Assembly: GCF_002878395.1 (NCBI RefSeq)
Contig: NC_061119.1
Location: 13,905,387 to 13,969,386 of the forward strand
Origin: Capsicum annuum
Taxonomy: Eukaryota; Streptophyta; Magnoliopsida; Solanales; Solanaceae
Direction of reading: 5' to 3'
Length of the DNA: 64,000 nt
Positions 47,742 through 58,379 of the stretch are shown in pieces. The position numbers and the translations under genes were made by a program. Each line of letters opens with the position of its first letter. The stretch's first letter is position 1. The notes below the pieces were generated by a model that did no database searches, was not told where the DNA came from, and was given only the letters and a program-made list of their open reading frames with translations.

Positions 47742-48407
47742 ATGGTGAAGAAGTGGCCTAGGCCCATGACTCCATTCGATATTCAGAGCTTTTTGGGTTT
47801 AGCCAGGTATTATAGGCGGTTTATGGAAGGCTTTTCTTCGATAACTGCTCCTTTGACTAAGTTAACTCAAAAGAAGGTTAAGTTTTCTTGGTCGGATGCT
47901 TGTGAAGGGATTTTTGAGAAGTTGAAGAATAAGTTGACTTTTGCTCTAATCCTGACCTTACCGAAAGGCAATGATGGGTTTGTGGTTTATTGTGATACAT
48001 CTCAGGTAGGGCATGGTTGAATTTTGATGCAGCATGGGAAGGTGATTGCCTATGCTTCCAGGTAGTTGAAGGTACATGAAAGAAACTATCCTACTAATGA
48101 TTTAGAGTTGTTGGCGGTTGTGTTTACTTTGAAAATATGGTGGCAATATTTATATGGTGTTCATGTAGATATCTTTTCTAATCGCAAGAGTCTTCAGTAT
48201 GTGTTCACCCAGAAAGAGCTTTATTTCAGGCAAAGGAGGTGGCTTAAGCTTCTCAAGAATTATGATATGAGTCTTCACTATCATCCAGGTAAGACTAATG
48301 TGGTTGCTACTCTTCAGTGCTTGGCTAATCTTGGAGTTTGTCTCTTAGACTCTAAGGATAGTGGTATGATGGTGCAAGAAGTGGTTCGGTCGTCTCTTGG
48401 TGCATAG
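47742..48407 (+). pseudogene. gypsy RNase H region, two in-frame stops
   Basis: FLGLARYYRRFMEGFS (47785-47840) and PLTKLTQKKVKFSW lead into the RNase H-like domain. FVVYCDTSQVGHG (near 47980) carries the first catalytic Asp. Next are VIAYASR, then HERNYPTNDLELLAVVFTL (48075-48130) with the Glu, and YLYGVHVDIFSNRKSLQY with a further Asp. Stops fall at 48018-48020 and 48063-48065. The whole is otherwise in one frame, which makes this the best-preserved domain. Confidence 0.88.
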
Positions 48408-48563
48408 ATTAAAGAAAAATAAGTGTTGGTTCCTATCTTGATAAAAATCAAAAGTGACATTTGTGGGCAAAAGGTAGTGGTGTTTGAGATCAGTGGTGAT
48501 AGTACTTTACGGTACCAAGAGAGGTTGTGTGTTCCTGATGTCGACGAGCTATGACAAAGGGTT

Positions 48564-49300
48564 TTGTCTGAGGCTCATGAGTCGTACTATGTTGTTCATC
48601 CCATCTCGACTAAGATGTATTATGATCTCAAGAAAATCTACTTGTGGAATGACATGAAGAGGGATGTGGCTGATTTTACGGCCAAGTGTATGGTGTGTCA
48701 CCAGGTTAAGGTTGAGCACATGAGCCCAGGAGATTATATCAAGAAATTAATTTGCCCGAATGAAAGTGGGAAGTGATTAATATGGACTTCGTTATCGGTC
48801 TTCCTCGATCTCAAAATCAGTATGATTCAATTTGGGTCATCATGGATAGGATGACCAATTCTGCGTATTTCTTACAAGTGTGAACTACCTTTTTGGTAGA
48901 GGATTATGCGCGGTTGTATCTTCAGGAGATTGTGAAGTTGCATGGGGTACCTATTTCGATTATCTCTGATTGTGGTATGCAGTTTACGTCTCATTTTTAA
49001 TGATATTTTTAGAAAGGGTTGGGGACTAAGTTTAGTCTAAGTACTGCTTTTCATCCACAGTCAGATGGTCAAGAGGAGAGAATTATTTAGATATTAGAAG
49101 ATATGCTTTGGGACTGCGTGATTGACAATGGTGGAAATTGGGTTGAGCATCTACCTTTGGTGGAGTTTGCTTACAATAATAACTATCATTCGAGTATTAG
49201 TATGGCTCCTTTCAAAGCGTTGTATGGTAGGAGGTGTAGATATCCTATTGGGTGGTTTGATCTTGGAGAAGCGGATATGTTGGTTTAGATTTGGTTTATC
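48564..49300 (+). pseudogene. gypsy integrase (HHCC finger and DDE core), broken
   Basis: The N-terminal finger is AHESYYVVHPISTKMY with two His, and CMVCHQVKVEH with CxxC (48570-48720). The core follows: MDFVIGLPRSQNQYDSIW (first Asp, near 48783), [11 protein letters not shown] (second Asp, near 48967) and FHPQSDGQEERII (Glu, near 49050-49090). It continues as VEFAYNNNYHSSISMAPFKA in the frame at 49103. All three DDE acids are readable, but stops and shifts at 48776, near 48880, 49000 and 49090 break it. Confidence 0.88.
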
Positions 49301-49379
49301 AGGCAATGGATAAGGTCAAGGTGATTCAGGATTGGCCTAAAGCTGTCCAAAGTCGCTAAAAGTCCTATACGGATGTTAG

Positions 49380-49790
49380 GCGTAGAGACTTGGAGTTTGA
49401 AGTCGGGGATAAGGTGTTCCTCAAGGTGTCTCCCATGAAGGGATTAGTGTGGTTTGGCAAAAAGGAAAACTCAGTCCTTGGTTCATTGTTCCTTATGTGA
49501 TTTTGTGGAGAGTTCGCAATGTTGCTTATGAGTTGGAGTTGTCATCTAGCTTAAGTTTGGTTCCTTTGGTCTTTCATGTTTCTATGTTGAGGAAGTGTCT
49601 TGGTGATCCTTCTTCAATTGTTTCTTTGGAAGGATTGGGTATTTTGGATTCTCTATCTTATGAAAAGGTACCAGTGGAGATATTAGATAAACAAGTTAAT
49701 CGATTGCGGACCAAAGATGTGGCTTCAGTTAAGGTTCTATGGCGGAACCATAAGGTGGAAGAAGCTACTTAGGAAGCGAGGAGGACATAA
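49380..49790 (+). pseudogene. gypsy integrase C-terminus with chromodomain-like tail
   Basis: FEVGDKVFLKVSPMKG (near 49395) is followed, after a shift, by VAYELELSSSLSLVPLVFHV and SMLRKC. The tail reads PVEILDKQVNRLRTKDVASV then KVLWRNHKVEEATWE (49670-49775), the group II chromodomain-like module of Tekay/Del chromoviruses. The module is thought to steer integration to marked chromatin. Only one shift and a late stop affect it. Confidence 0.8.
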
Positions 49791-50012
49791 AGTTCAAGTA
49801 TTTGCATTTGTTTTCTGCTCTTGGGAATCGTGCAGAAGGTATATATCTTGAACACATCTTTATTTTCTAAGTTTGTTAAAAGAAAGATTAACATCATTGC
49901 CTCTTTTTTTTCAAACTTTATTAAAGAGATGTTTGATAATGCAAATGACTTTGTGTGTGGTTACCCCTACCTTGTCTATCATTTAGGGACAAATGTTTCT
50001 AGTAGGGGAGAC
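49791..50012 (+). promoter_or_regulatory. 3' untranslated segment with polypurine tract at 50000-50012
   Basis: AGTAGGGGAGAC directly precedes the 3' LTR. The short frame at 49821-50015 carries no domain. Confidence 0.7.
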
Positions 50013-52272
50013 TAAAACATTCTGGGTTTTGACCCTTAGAAAATTTCCTAGAAATTCATTCTCCGAACCTAATATAACTCATGGGTATGAGCCGTATGCT
50101 GGGGTACGGGTGATATGGTCCTAGCGTATGCTGACCAGTGTTAGTTGGTGGGATGGTTTTGGCTACTGGAATGGGTACAACTTAGAGCTGTGAGTCGTAA
50201 GGTTTTGGTACGAGTCATAGTAGGGACTCGTATGGTGGGCAGTGTTTGATTCTCCTAGTATTTTATGGGTATGAATCATATGTTGTGGTTTTGGTTGGAT
50301 GAGTCGTATACTAGACAGTGTTTGATGTAAGGGTTGAGGCTTGGATACGAGTGGTGTATACCGATCGTATAGGAGGGTACGACTCGTATGGGTCAGTTGT
50401 ATCCCTGTGATGGGTTTTTAAGGGTCTTAAGTGGAGGTATTTTGGACATTTCCCTACTTACCCTAATTAGGACCCACGACTTCTAATACACTTAGGAGGT
50501 TATTTACCCTATTATTCTATTCATTAACACTTAGAAACTATTTCAAAGTACTCCATAATTCTCTCAAGATCTTTTGGGGCAAGAAGGCTAGGGTTTCATC
50601 TTACGGACTGCTTTGGGGCTTGTCTTGGTGATTTTTTTCCAATAATTCTTTGATATAATGCGTGATTCTCTTCCCCTATTGTAATTTCAACTAAAGGCAT
50701 GGTTTATATGATTGATTTCATGGTTTTACTATTTCATGATTATGGTTTCCAACTATTATTTGGTGGTTTTGATTTTGAATGCTTGGTTATGGTTTTCTAT
50801 GGTTTTAATTATGCTTTTATATACATTAATGGTGATTTTGGACAATTGAATTGCATGATAATAGTTTAATGGTCTTTGGAATTGATTTTGGTTATATTAT
50901 ACCCCCAAGGTGTTTGATAAAATGCTTATAAAGATATGTTCATTGCATTGACTTCTTTTAATGGAACTCTTGCATGTTTTAAACTGGACAAAAGATTTAT
51001 GCATGGTTTAAATGATTTGAAAAGGCTAAAGGCTAAATGGTTATGCTTGTGGAGAACATGAAAGTCTCCCAAGTGGATTTAATATGGTATATGGAATAAC
51101 ACCTAAGGTCCCCTTAACCTAAATGGTTTGGCTATGGATATTACTTGCAAGTAAGGGATGGTATGACGATACCACCAATATTTGCCTTGGTTAATAAATG
51201 GTAAATGAATTGTTTGGACATGGTTTTAATTGGGCATTAATGGCGGGATGTGTAGCTAAGTCGTGGAATGTGGTGGTCCTGGGGGACCAAAAATCGGAAA
51301 CTCATATTTGTCGATATGAGGGGTCTTGATGACCATATGTGTGTGTCACATTTTATATTGGGGGATATACTAGCCATCCCATGGGACATTCCTTGGTCGT
51401 GCGGCTACCCGCACTAGGGCCCTTTCAGCAGGAGGAGCTGAACACATATAGCCCGTGGGTGGTTAGGAAGGCAATGCTACACAACCCAGGTAAAGATTTT
51501 AAGTGCATCCTAAACCCAGTCCCCTTTCCCAGCACTTATATATGTATGGTTGCATGCATTATGGATGGTTTTACTTGGTTTTATAACTGACATTATTATA
51601 TCCTTATCTTGAGATTCATGCTAGCGGTCATTCTCAAACCCCGTCTACTGGCGGTAGGAATCGGCCATTCTACTCCTTCTGTTTAGAACGTGGATTCAAT
51701 ATGAGCATTTGGACTAAAGTGGTGAGCCTTCATCCTTTCGAGAGACATCATTTCATGTTATGGATTTTTTTAGACATTTCTCTTTTATATTGGATATTGG
51801 TTTTGGCCATGGTTGGGGGCATGTCCCAATCAGATTTGTTTACCCTTTTGGATAGAGGCTTTGTGGTACTTCTGGGGGTTGGTATGGGCGGGATCGGTAT
51901 TGGTGTCAGCCTTGTCATTGGAATAAGTTGGTGGACTGACATCATTGGACGATATTGTTGGGCGTTCCATCCTACTACATTTTGGGATTGATTTTCATAT
52001 TATGTTTTGGAATTCCCTTTGGTTTATGATCGATGGTTGCTTTGGTATGGTTGGGCAGTTGGTGCGGTACGGTTGGACTCGGTTGGGTCGGTTACGATTG
52101 TGACCCTATCCCAGAATCTTTATGAGAACAATAACACTATTTTGTTATATGTTTGAAATTCAGCCCATCTAAGACTGGATATAGGTGGCTGGGTTGGGTA
52201 ATAGAGGGCGGTCCCTGGTCCTGGTTGGACTGGAGATGCCTATTACGACAAGGCTCGGGGTCGGTCGTGTCA
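50013..52272 (+). repeat. 3' LTR of the gypsy element
   Basis: Begins TAAAACATTC, where the 5' LTR has TGAAACATCC, so the terminal TG has become TA. Ends GGTCGTGTCA and is followed by ATTAT. Length is 2260 bp against 2289 bp for the 5' LTR, with visible substitutions and small gaps. Confidence 0.95.
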
Positions 52273-52284
52273 ATTATGCAAACT

Positions 52285-52575
52285 CTAAGCTCAATATGGA
52301 GCATGATTTTTATGTTAATATTTAATGTCAATTGGAGTTTAATATGAAGAATATTTAAGAAGTTGTTGTTCGTGTTACTTTGAGCTCAATATGAAGCATA
52401 TTTATAAAGTAGTTGTTGGTGTTGCTTTGAGCTCAATATGGAGCTTATTTACAAAATTGTTGTTGGTGTTGCTTTCAGCTTAATATGGAGCATATAATAA
52501 ATTGTTGTCGGTGTTACTTCAGCTCAATATAGAGCATAAAATAAGTTGTTGTTGATGTTGTTGCTTGTGTACTTT
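52285..52575. repeat. Tandem repeat of ~48-bp units, six copies
   Basis: GAGCTCAATATGGAGCAT-type starts occur at about 52288, 52334, 52382, 52429, 52477 and 52520. Each is followed by TTGTTGTTGGTGTTGCTTT. The array begins about 12 bp after the gypsy element, in the right part of the split MULE. Confidence 0.85.
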
Positions 52576-52865
52576 GACACCATATTTTACTGTAAATTGT
52601 GTGACCAAAAGTTGACCCAAAATAAATATTTCATGTCATTAAAATGTAAAAAATATTACAAGAGCAAGATTACATCAACAAACTACACTTAACAAGGTCT
52701 AATACACATCACAACAATACACCTAAACTATCATGAAAACAGCAAGAGATTTAGGCCAATTTGCAACATCAAAACCAGTAGAATGACACCATGAAAACTT
52801 CAAGGCCAAACTTCAACAATTACTCTTCAATGTCCATATTTTTCACAACACCAAACCAGTAGGAA
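52576..52865. other. MULE interior, no gene recognised
   Basis: AT-rich sequence on the 3' side of the GRF relic. On the minus strand it could include its 3' untranslated part. Confidence 0.4.
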
Positions 52866-52869
52866 TGAC

Positions 52870-53202
52870 ATCAATAATATAATATCTTCTTGCTCGATTT
52901 TATTTTTCTTCAAAGGACTTAACTTTCTTCAACAAATCCTAAATCATCCTTCCTATTTGCTTGTGAAGGGTGTCATTCTTCATACCAATCAAAGTAATCA
53001 CACCGGCCCTATTTCTACAAAATCAATAATAAATCAACTAATTAAGTTAAGAAGTAAAAAACATTACCTTTGAACTTTTACACGTAAAAAAACTACGTCC
53101 TGAAATTTGTTGAGTTCAAGAAGTCTTTAATAATGCTTCATGACCACATTTACAATAACAATAATCTTGTTTAAAAAAAGCCATGAACGGCGAATTCGAC
53201 AT
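52870..53202 (-). pseudogene. GRF-type zinc-finger gene relic, two exons
   Basis: On the minus strand a start at 53202 gives MSNSPFMAFFKQDYCYCKCG, then HEALLKTS, a stop, TQQISGRSFFTCKS. A GT-AG intron (about 53067-53015) follows, then GRCDYFDWYEE. This CxCG...SFFxC...CDYFxW pattern is the GRF zinc finger (PF06839), found in plants mostly in small proteins carried by or near MULE/hAT elements and ending in a membrane helix. One stop lies between the first and second Cys groups and another follows EE. It faces the transposase relic at 40205-42560, before the gypsy insertion separated them. Confidence 0.72.
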
Positions 53203-53489
53203 TGTCGAATTCAATTTTAAAAAATAAGAAAAAGATTAAACTTTAGGGAAATTAAAGAACAAGATGGAGAAGGGAGAAGATTTTTATCAAAAATTTGAGA
53301 AACTAGAGTTAAGTTTGGATATTGAATCGTTGGTGGTACATTTCTATGCCAAATCAGCAAAAATGAAATTTGAATTCATTTTTGCTGAGTGTTCCACATG
53401 CGCTTTGCCGACAAGGCAAAAGGTACCAAAATGATATTTTATAGCTAGTTTAGTTGTTTAAAATAAACACCGTTCACTTGAGGTGTCAA

Positions 53490-53535
53490 AGTAAAAGATG
53501 ATGCATAGTTGAGGGGCTTGCCCATGTATTGTGCC
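53490..53535 (-). repeat. Probable right terminal inverted repeat of the split MULE
   Basis: Read inward on the minus strand it begins GGCACAATACATGGGCAAGC and continues CCCTCAACTATGCATCATC, a form common at the ends of Solanaceae MULEs. The matching left end was not found before 40205, so the left terminus is lost or replaced. Confidence 0.45.
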
Positions 53536-54279
53536 TAATTTAATAGATACATATCATTAAAAAAAGGATAAACTACATAGGGTAGCATACCTAAGTCTTA
53601 AATTACAAAAAATAGCAACACTTTAATGAAATTACCTTGTGTAGCAAACCTAACATTATTTTAAGTGGGGGACCACAATTAGCGCCTTTCAGAAATAGGT
53701 ACTATTATTCACGCTTAAAATCTTTTTCTTTCCTTTAATTGCTCTCTACTTTTTCATTTTTCACGCTCTTTCTCAGATTTTCTCTTTCAAAATTTTTTCC
53801 TTCTTAACGTCTTTTGCACGATCTGATAAGGATATTGCTCCACAATTTTAGGTAATTAATTAATTCAGTTATTGCATGTTATCGATTTCTCAATATATTT
53901 TTTTTTGAATTTTGTACTGTAAATAATTTCTCCACTTCATTTTTAAGGTTTTGATTTTTGTAGTTGTTAACGGAGAATCAAGGTGATCGAATTTGCTGAA
54001 TTTTATTTTGTTTGTTTTCAATGAAATTTGATGTTTTATGAGTTGATATGGTTGAAAAAATTAAATTTTGGATGAGAATTGAAACTGGGTTTTGTTTTGT
54101 TGCAATTAATGGAGGATAATCGGAGTTGAATGGATATTGTAGATAATTTTGGGTTGATTTGTTGTTGCTGTTGGTTGAATTTTTTTGAAGATGACTGATA
54201 TTTTAAAAAAAAAACAGTTGAAAAAATTTCTTCTCCCAAAGACAAAAAAAATAGGAGAAGAAAAGAAAAACAAAAGAAA

Positions 54280-55095
54280 TTGCAGAGTCAAGCGATGTTG
54301 ATGACGATGTTGAGAACTCTTCTGCTAATGAATCTGAAGAAGACATGGAGGAAGAGATATTTTTTGTTGTATATGTATTTTTATTTACTGTTATATATTT
54401 AGAGATTTCAGTAAAGCTTTATCAATTGGGGTAATATGTATTTTTTGTGAAGCTAACATGTATTTACTAATCAGCTGATATGTATTTAGGAATTTCAGTA
54501 AAGCTGATTTGTGAAGATGATAGGTTAAATATATATTTTGGGTTAACATATATTTATTTGTATTTTTTGTAAAGTTGCTATGTTTAGGTGTATTTGTATG
54601 TTAAATGAATTTGCTAACTTGCATGTATGAAAAAATACATTTATGTATGAACTACTCATGAAGAGGTATTTGGCTCTATGTATTTTTATTATAATTGATA
54701 TGTGTTTCAGTATATTGGAATGTTGAAATATAGTTATGGACGTATTTGTATTTGTGTCGGTAAAAGGTATGACTTCATTTTTTATGAGATATGTATTTTA
54801 TAGTCTACATATATATACATTTGTGTTACAATTGTTAAACAAATACTTTAACATATTTTTTTTATATTCCTAGGTTGTATTTAAGAACATTGAGCCAACT
54901 CAAAGGGAAATGTCAAAGTTTGAAATATCAGAGCAGGATGGAGTTGATGATGAACGTTATGTGGATTCAGATGATGATTTTCAGAATCCACCACCAAAAG
55001 AAATTTATGAACGCTCAAAGTGACGACGAAGCACCATCGAGGTCTATTAGGGAAAACAAGATAACAAGTGTCACAAAAATATTTGAAGTCTGATG
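54280..55095 (+). pseudogene. Acidic second gene of the MULE, fragmentary
   Basis: One exon-like stretch near 54285-54355 reads SSDVDDDVENSSANESEEDM. After an AT-rich, intron-like gap, a second at about 54873-55015 reads VFKNIEPTQREMSKFEISEQ then DGVDDERYVDSDDDFQNPPP. Upstream, 53710-53860 looks like a T/C-rich leader ending in a possible donor (GGTAATT near 53851). Very acidic N-terminal regions precede the Ulp1 domain in the second gene of some plant MULEs, but no protease domain is present here, so the identity is inferred. The 72-codon frame at 54875-55093 is a different frame of the same stretch. Confidence 0.4.
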
Positions 55096-55099
55096 GTTG

Positions 55100-55905
55100 A
55101 TGATTTATTACATTGTGTAGTGACAAGATTAAACTGAATGTTGAAATTAATTTTAAAAAGTTATTTTATGTTTTGAAGTGAATCAAAATTACTAATTGTA
55201 AAGTGAATGTAAGTTATTCATTTTAGTCTTTTATGTTGAATATGTTTTCTATAAGTTTGTAGTATGTGTTTTATTCTAGTGTTTAGTATGATTTGATATA
55301 CTGTTCAGATTAAATTTAAAAATACATATGCACTGTGTAGAGTTACAATATATACATATGCAGTTTTCAGATTAAACTTCAAAATACATATGCAGTTAAC
55401 AACATATGTATTTTACTCTTTATTCATTTGATTTTAAATACATATGCTGCTTTATATATCTATTCTACTGTATTGTCATATAATATCAAATACATAATCT
55501 GCTTCATATATGTATTTTACTACCTGTTCATACACTATATAGATTACTACGTGTTGTTATAGTATATAGTTTAACAAATATATTTAGACAAATATATTAT
55601 CGACAAATATATTTTTGAATGCATATCTTTTGTAAATAATTATGTGAAATGCATATGCATTTCATAAAACAAATATGTATTGCTCACTATATTTAAAATA
55701 CATATGCACTAAAACATATGTATTTTTCACAGCAAAAGCATATGTTTTTGTCTTTCAAATTTAGTAATACAGTTATGTATACTTAATAGTCATTTATAAA
55801 GTATTATAGCAAACGGTAGATAAATGTCACAAAATAAATTTAACAAAAGTTTTCATTATTATTAAAAGAGTAAAAGAAATTATAAAAAAAGAATACAGAA
55901 GAAAA
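55100..55905. other. AT-rich MULE interior with ACATATGTATTT-type words
   Basis: Repeated ATACATATG and CATATGTATTT words run through 55320-55760 and again at 56400-56720, on either side of the transposase relic. No gene recognised. Confidence 0.45.
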
Positions 55906-55908
55906 AAT

Positions 55909-56350
55909 GTATCATTTACGATATTTCCTACAGGAACGTCTATTGTGACCCTTAGACCCATAACCACTGCGTGAGTCGATGTTCTTCTTTCCAGACATAT
56001 TCCTTCCCGATTTTCCACGATCCTTTTCTGCAGGTCTTTCAGGAGGTCGTTTGTACTTCAAAGGCAGTACTATTTCACCAAGTATGTTATCTGGAATTAT
56101 CCAGTCATCCTTGTGTGGTAAAGGATAGATAGGAAAATTATACATTTTCAAGACTGTTTTTGGTTTATACAGATCACAACAATATGACCCCTTAAGAAGA
56201 TTCTTGCTATCCAAGACTGCACAAGCATGTGCACATGGTATCTCATCCAGTTGAAATGCGTTACATGATCATTTTTTTCCTTGAGGCAAACAATGAAGTG
56301 CGTTTCTTTTGTCATGCATCGTGTACACATACTCTGTGGCTGGTATAACC
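55909..56350 (-). pseudogene. MULE transposase C-terminus (SWIM finger and zinc knuckle), partial
   Basis: On the minus strand: a degraded SWIM finger whose first half lies near 56300-56260 and whose second half is FQLDEIPCAHACAVLDSKN (CxH intact, near 56250-56200). Then come YKPKTVLKMYNFPIYPLPHK and DWIIPDNILGEIVLPLKYK, the usual tail, then RPPERPAEKDRGKSGRNM and a knuckle region GYGSKGHNRRSC. In the knuckle the first two Cys positions read Ser and Tyr/Gly, so zinc binding is lost. It ends at a stop at 55912-55914. The frame is open for 100 codons. The catalytic domain, expected at higher coordinates, is missing. Confidence 0.8.
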
Positions 56351-56359
56351 TAATAATAT

Positions 56360-57767
56360 TTTTAAAAAGTTAAATTAAAAAAGGTCAAACACAAATATGT
56401 AAATGCATATGCTACAAAACGATGCGAAATATATATATTTTTTTTGGAAACACAGCTACAAAATGCAAATACACATATTGCTGACAACATATGTATTTTT
56501 GATGCTTACTACATTTGTGTACTTAAAAATACAATAACAGATTTAATACCAACAAATCCCACAAATATACATATGAATTACCACATATGTATTTAACAGT
56601 GAACATTGATTACTGCATATGTATTTTTCTGCATAACAGAGAACATTGACAAACTTAATAGTTTTTTAAAGCACATATGTTCATAGATATTTATACATAC
56701 AACAACATATACATTTCATACCGATATGCAGTAATCAACGTTAAACTTAAAACACAATTGCAACAAATTTGTTATAATTAAAATACAAACACAATCTAAA
56801 TTTTCAGCAGAAAATACAATTGCAATAAATTTGTTAAACTTAAAATACAAATACAATCAAAATTTCCAACAGAAAATATAATAATAAATTATTTATTCTA
56901 CGTTAATTACAGAAAAAGTTGTTGACCTCCAAAATCGAACACAACCAAAATATACATAATCGAAATTATCGAGATTACAGAAATAGTCTTAAATTTCGAG
57001 AATCAGACCTCCAAAATATTGAATTTGAGCAGCATAAAAAATCAATTTCGATAACTTTTTGTTCTATCTGTTAAATTTACTGCTACATTGCTTTTAACTC
57101 AAAATTCATTTACAAAATTTTTAAAAATAAATTAACGACAATAACAAAACATTGAACGGAGCATCAGTAATGGTTGAAAAAAATTTGAACCGAAAAACAA
57201 TACTGATTAAGTACTTTCAACAACAGTAATGGTTGAATTTGCAACCGATTGTTGAATTCGAACAAATTGAACCAAAGAATCCACAATTGAATTTGATTCA
57301 GCAGCATTAATGCTTCGTTTTGAAACTGATGTTGAATCCAAAGAAATTTCAGTCGAATTTGATTCAACAATAGTAATGGTTGAATTTCAAAGTGACGGTT
57401 GAATTCAAACAAATTGCATAGAAAAAAGTTCAGTTGATTTTGATTTTGCTATTTTTTTTCTTTGGATGAACACGTTAATGGAAAAAATTAAAATTTAAAT
57501 TTTGCTTAATGTTGTTAACATATAACGAAAATCACGTGATTTAAGAGGTTTTAATGAAAAAGGAATCTATACATTTAATTAATGGATAATTATACCATAT
57601 TTAGCTCAATCACTTTCAGTTAATTAAGGGCAGTAAAATTAGCTGTATAATTTATAGCAACAATTTCTAAAAATATAAAATACAAGTTGTTATACTAAGT
57701 AATTATGAAAGTATTGCTATGAAACTAATAATTATGATATTAAGTATGCTATTTGTGAATTTTGCCC
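56360..57767. other. AT-rich right part of the MULE, catalytic domain deleted
   Basis: No MULE catalytic block was found, although the transposase should begin near the right TIR on the minus strand. The minus-strand frame at 57164-57412 comes from a ~60-bp repeat (GTTGAATTTGAA-type words at about 57230, 57290, 57350) and has no known domain. Confidence 0.45.
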
Positions 57768-57815
57768 TTAAAAAAACTCCAAATATTATTCAACCATTCT
57801 TATCTTATTCAGTAA

Positions 57816-57893
57816 GACCTATTTGAATTGACTTATTTTAAGTGTTTTTAAACCAAAATAACTTTAAAACACTTTCAAGTGTTAGAATAGGTC
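57816..57893. repeat. Short foldback sequence upstream of the pectate lyase gene
   Basis: GACCTATT at 57816-57823 pairs with AATAGGTC at 57886-57893. AAGTGTTTTTAAA at 57840-57852 pairs with TTTAAAACACTT at 57863-57874 with one unpaired base. It may be a small MITE remnant. Confidence 0.5.
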
Positions 57894-58379
57894 ACTTTTG
57901 ACGGACTCACTTCATTCTTTTTTACTTGTCATTATTTCACTTTTTGAAGTTAATTATATGAACTTTGATAAATATTTTAAAATATAATTTTTTCAAAATA
58001 TTAATAGGTAAAGAATTGTAAATTATAATATTTTTTTATATAATTTTAATTATTTAAATTTAAAATATTAAATTATATATCGTAAAAATTATTGATCAAT
58101 ATTTATGTATTTTAATCTTAAAAAATGAAACACTAACAAGTAAAAGTAAAAGTAAATGGAGTAGCCTAAGCCAAAAAGCTATTAAAAAAAATTGTCGGCA
58201 GCTTTCAGTTTGAAGAATCCAAGAAGAAAGAAACTGACAATTTAATGCCAAAAAATAAAATAAAAAAAAACAGCTTCTAATCTGGTTTGTCATTAAACAT
58301 CACAAAATTAATCCGACATCAGTTACTAGTACTAGTAATTAGTACTGCAATTAATCAAGACTCTTCAATTCTTGATTAA
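57894..58379 (+). promoter_or_regulatory. Upstream region of the pectate lyase gene
   Basis: AT-rich, about 490 bp from the MULE/foldback to the start codon. TATATA-like words occur near 58036 and 58077, but none can be singled out as the TATA box. A purine-rich leader-like tract follows at 58140-58270. The MULE end lies only about 0.6 kb from the start codon, so the element borders the promoter. Confidence 0.3.

Larger units (their letters stand above)
42762..52272 (+). mobile_element. Ty3/gypsy LTR retrotransposon (chromovirus, Tekay/Del-like), full length, inactive
   Basis: LTRs at 42762-45050 and 50013-52272 flank an interior with gag, protease, reverse transcriptase, RNase H, integrase and a chromodomain-like tail, in the order typical of Ty3/gypsy. 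The 5 bases before the element (42757-42761) and after it (52273-52277) are both ATTAT, a perfect target duplication, so the boundaries are firm. The total length is 9511 bp. All coding parts contain stops, and the RT active site is altered. It lies within an older MULE (transposase on the left, GRF gene relic on the right). Confidence 0.95.
53566..57767. mobile_element. MULE with TIRs and perfect 9-bp target duplication
   Basis: TTAAAAAAA occurs at 53557-53565 and at 57768-57776, directly outside ends that are inverted repeats of one another. The left end is GGATAAACTACATAGGGTAG then CATACCTAAG; the right end, reverse-complemented, is GGGCAAAATTCACAAATAGC then ATACTTAA. Both share the TAGCATAC core, with the similarity continuing about 60 bp (including ATAGCAA-ACTTT). 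A 9-bp duplication is the hallmark of Mutator-like elements. The 4202-bp element holds two convergent gene relics: an acidic frame on the plus strand and a transposase C-terminus on the minus strand. Confidence 0.85.

Noticed and set aside
42762..52272. Possible endogenous pararetrovirus
   Set aside because: Long LTRs, a 5-bp target duplication, Met-type primer site and integrase with chromodomain-like tail fit Ty3/gypsy; no movement protein or coat-like domain seen.
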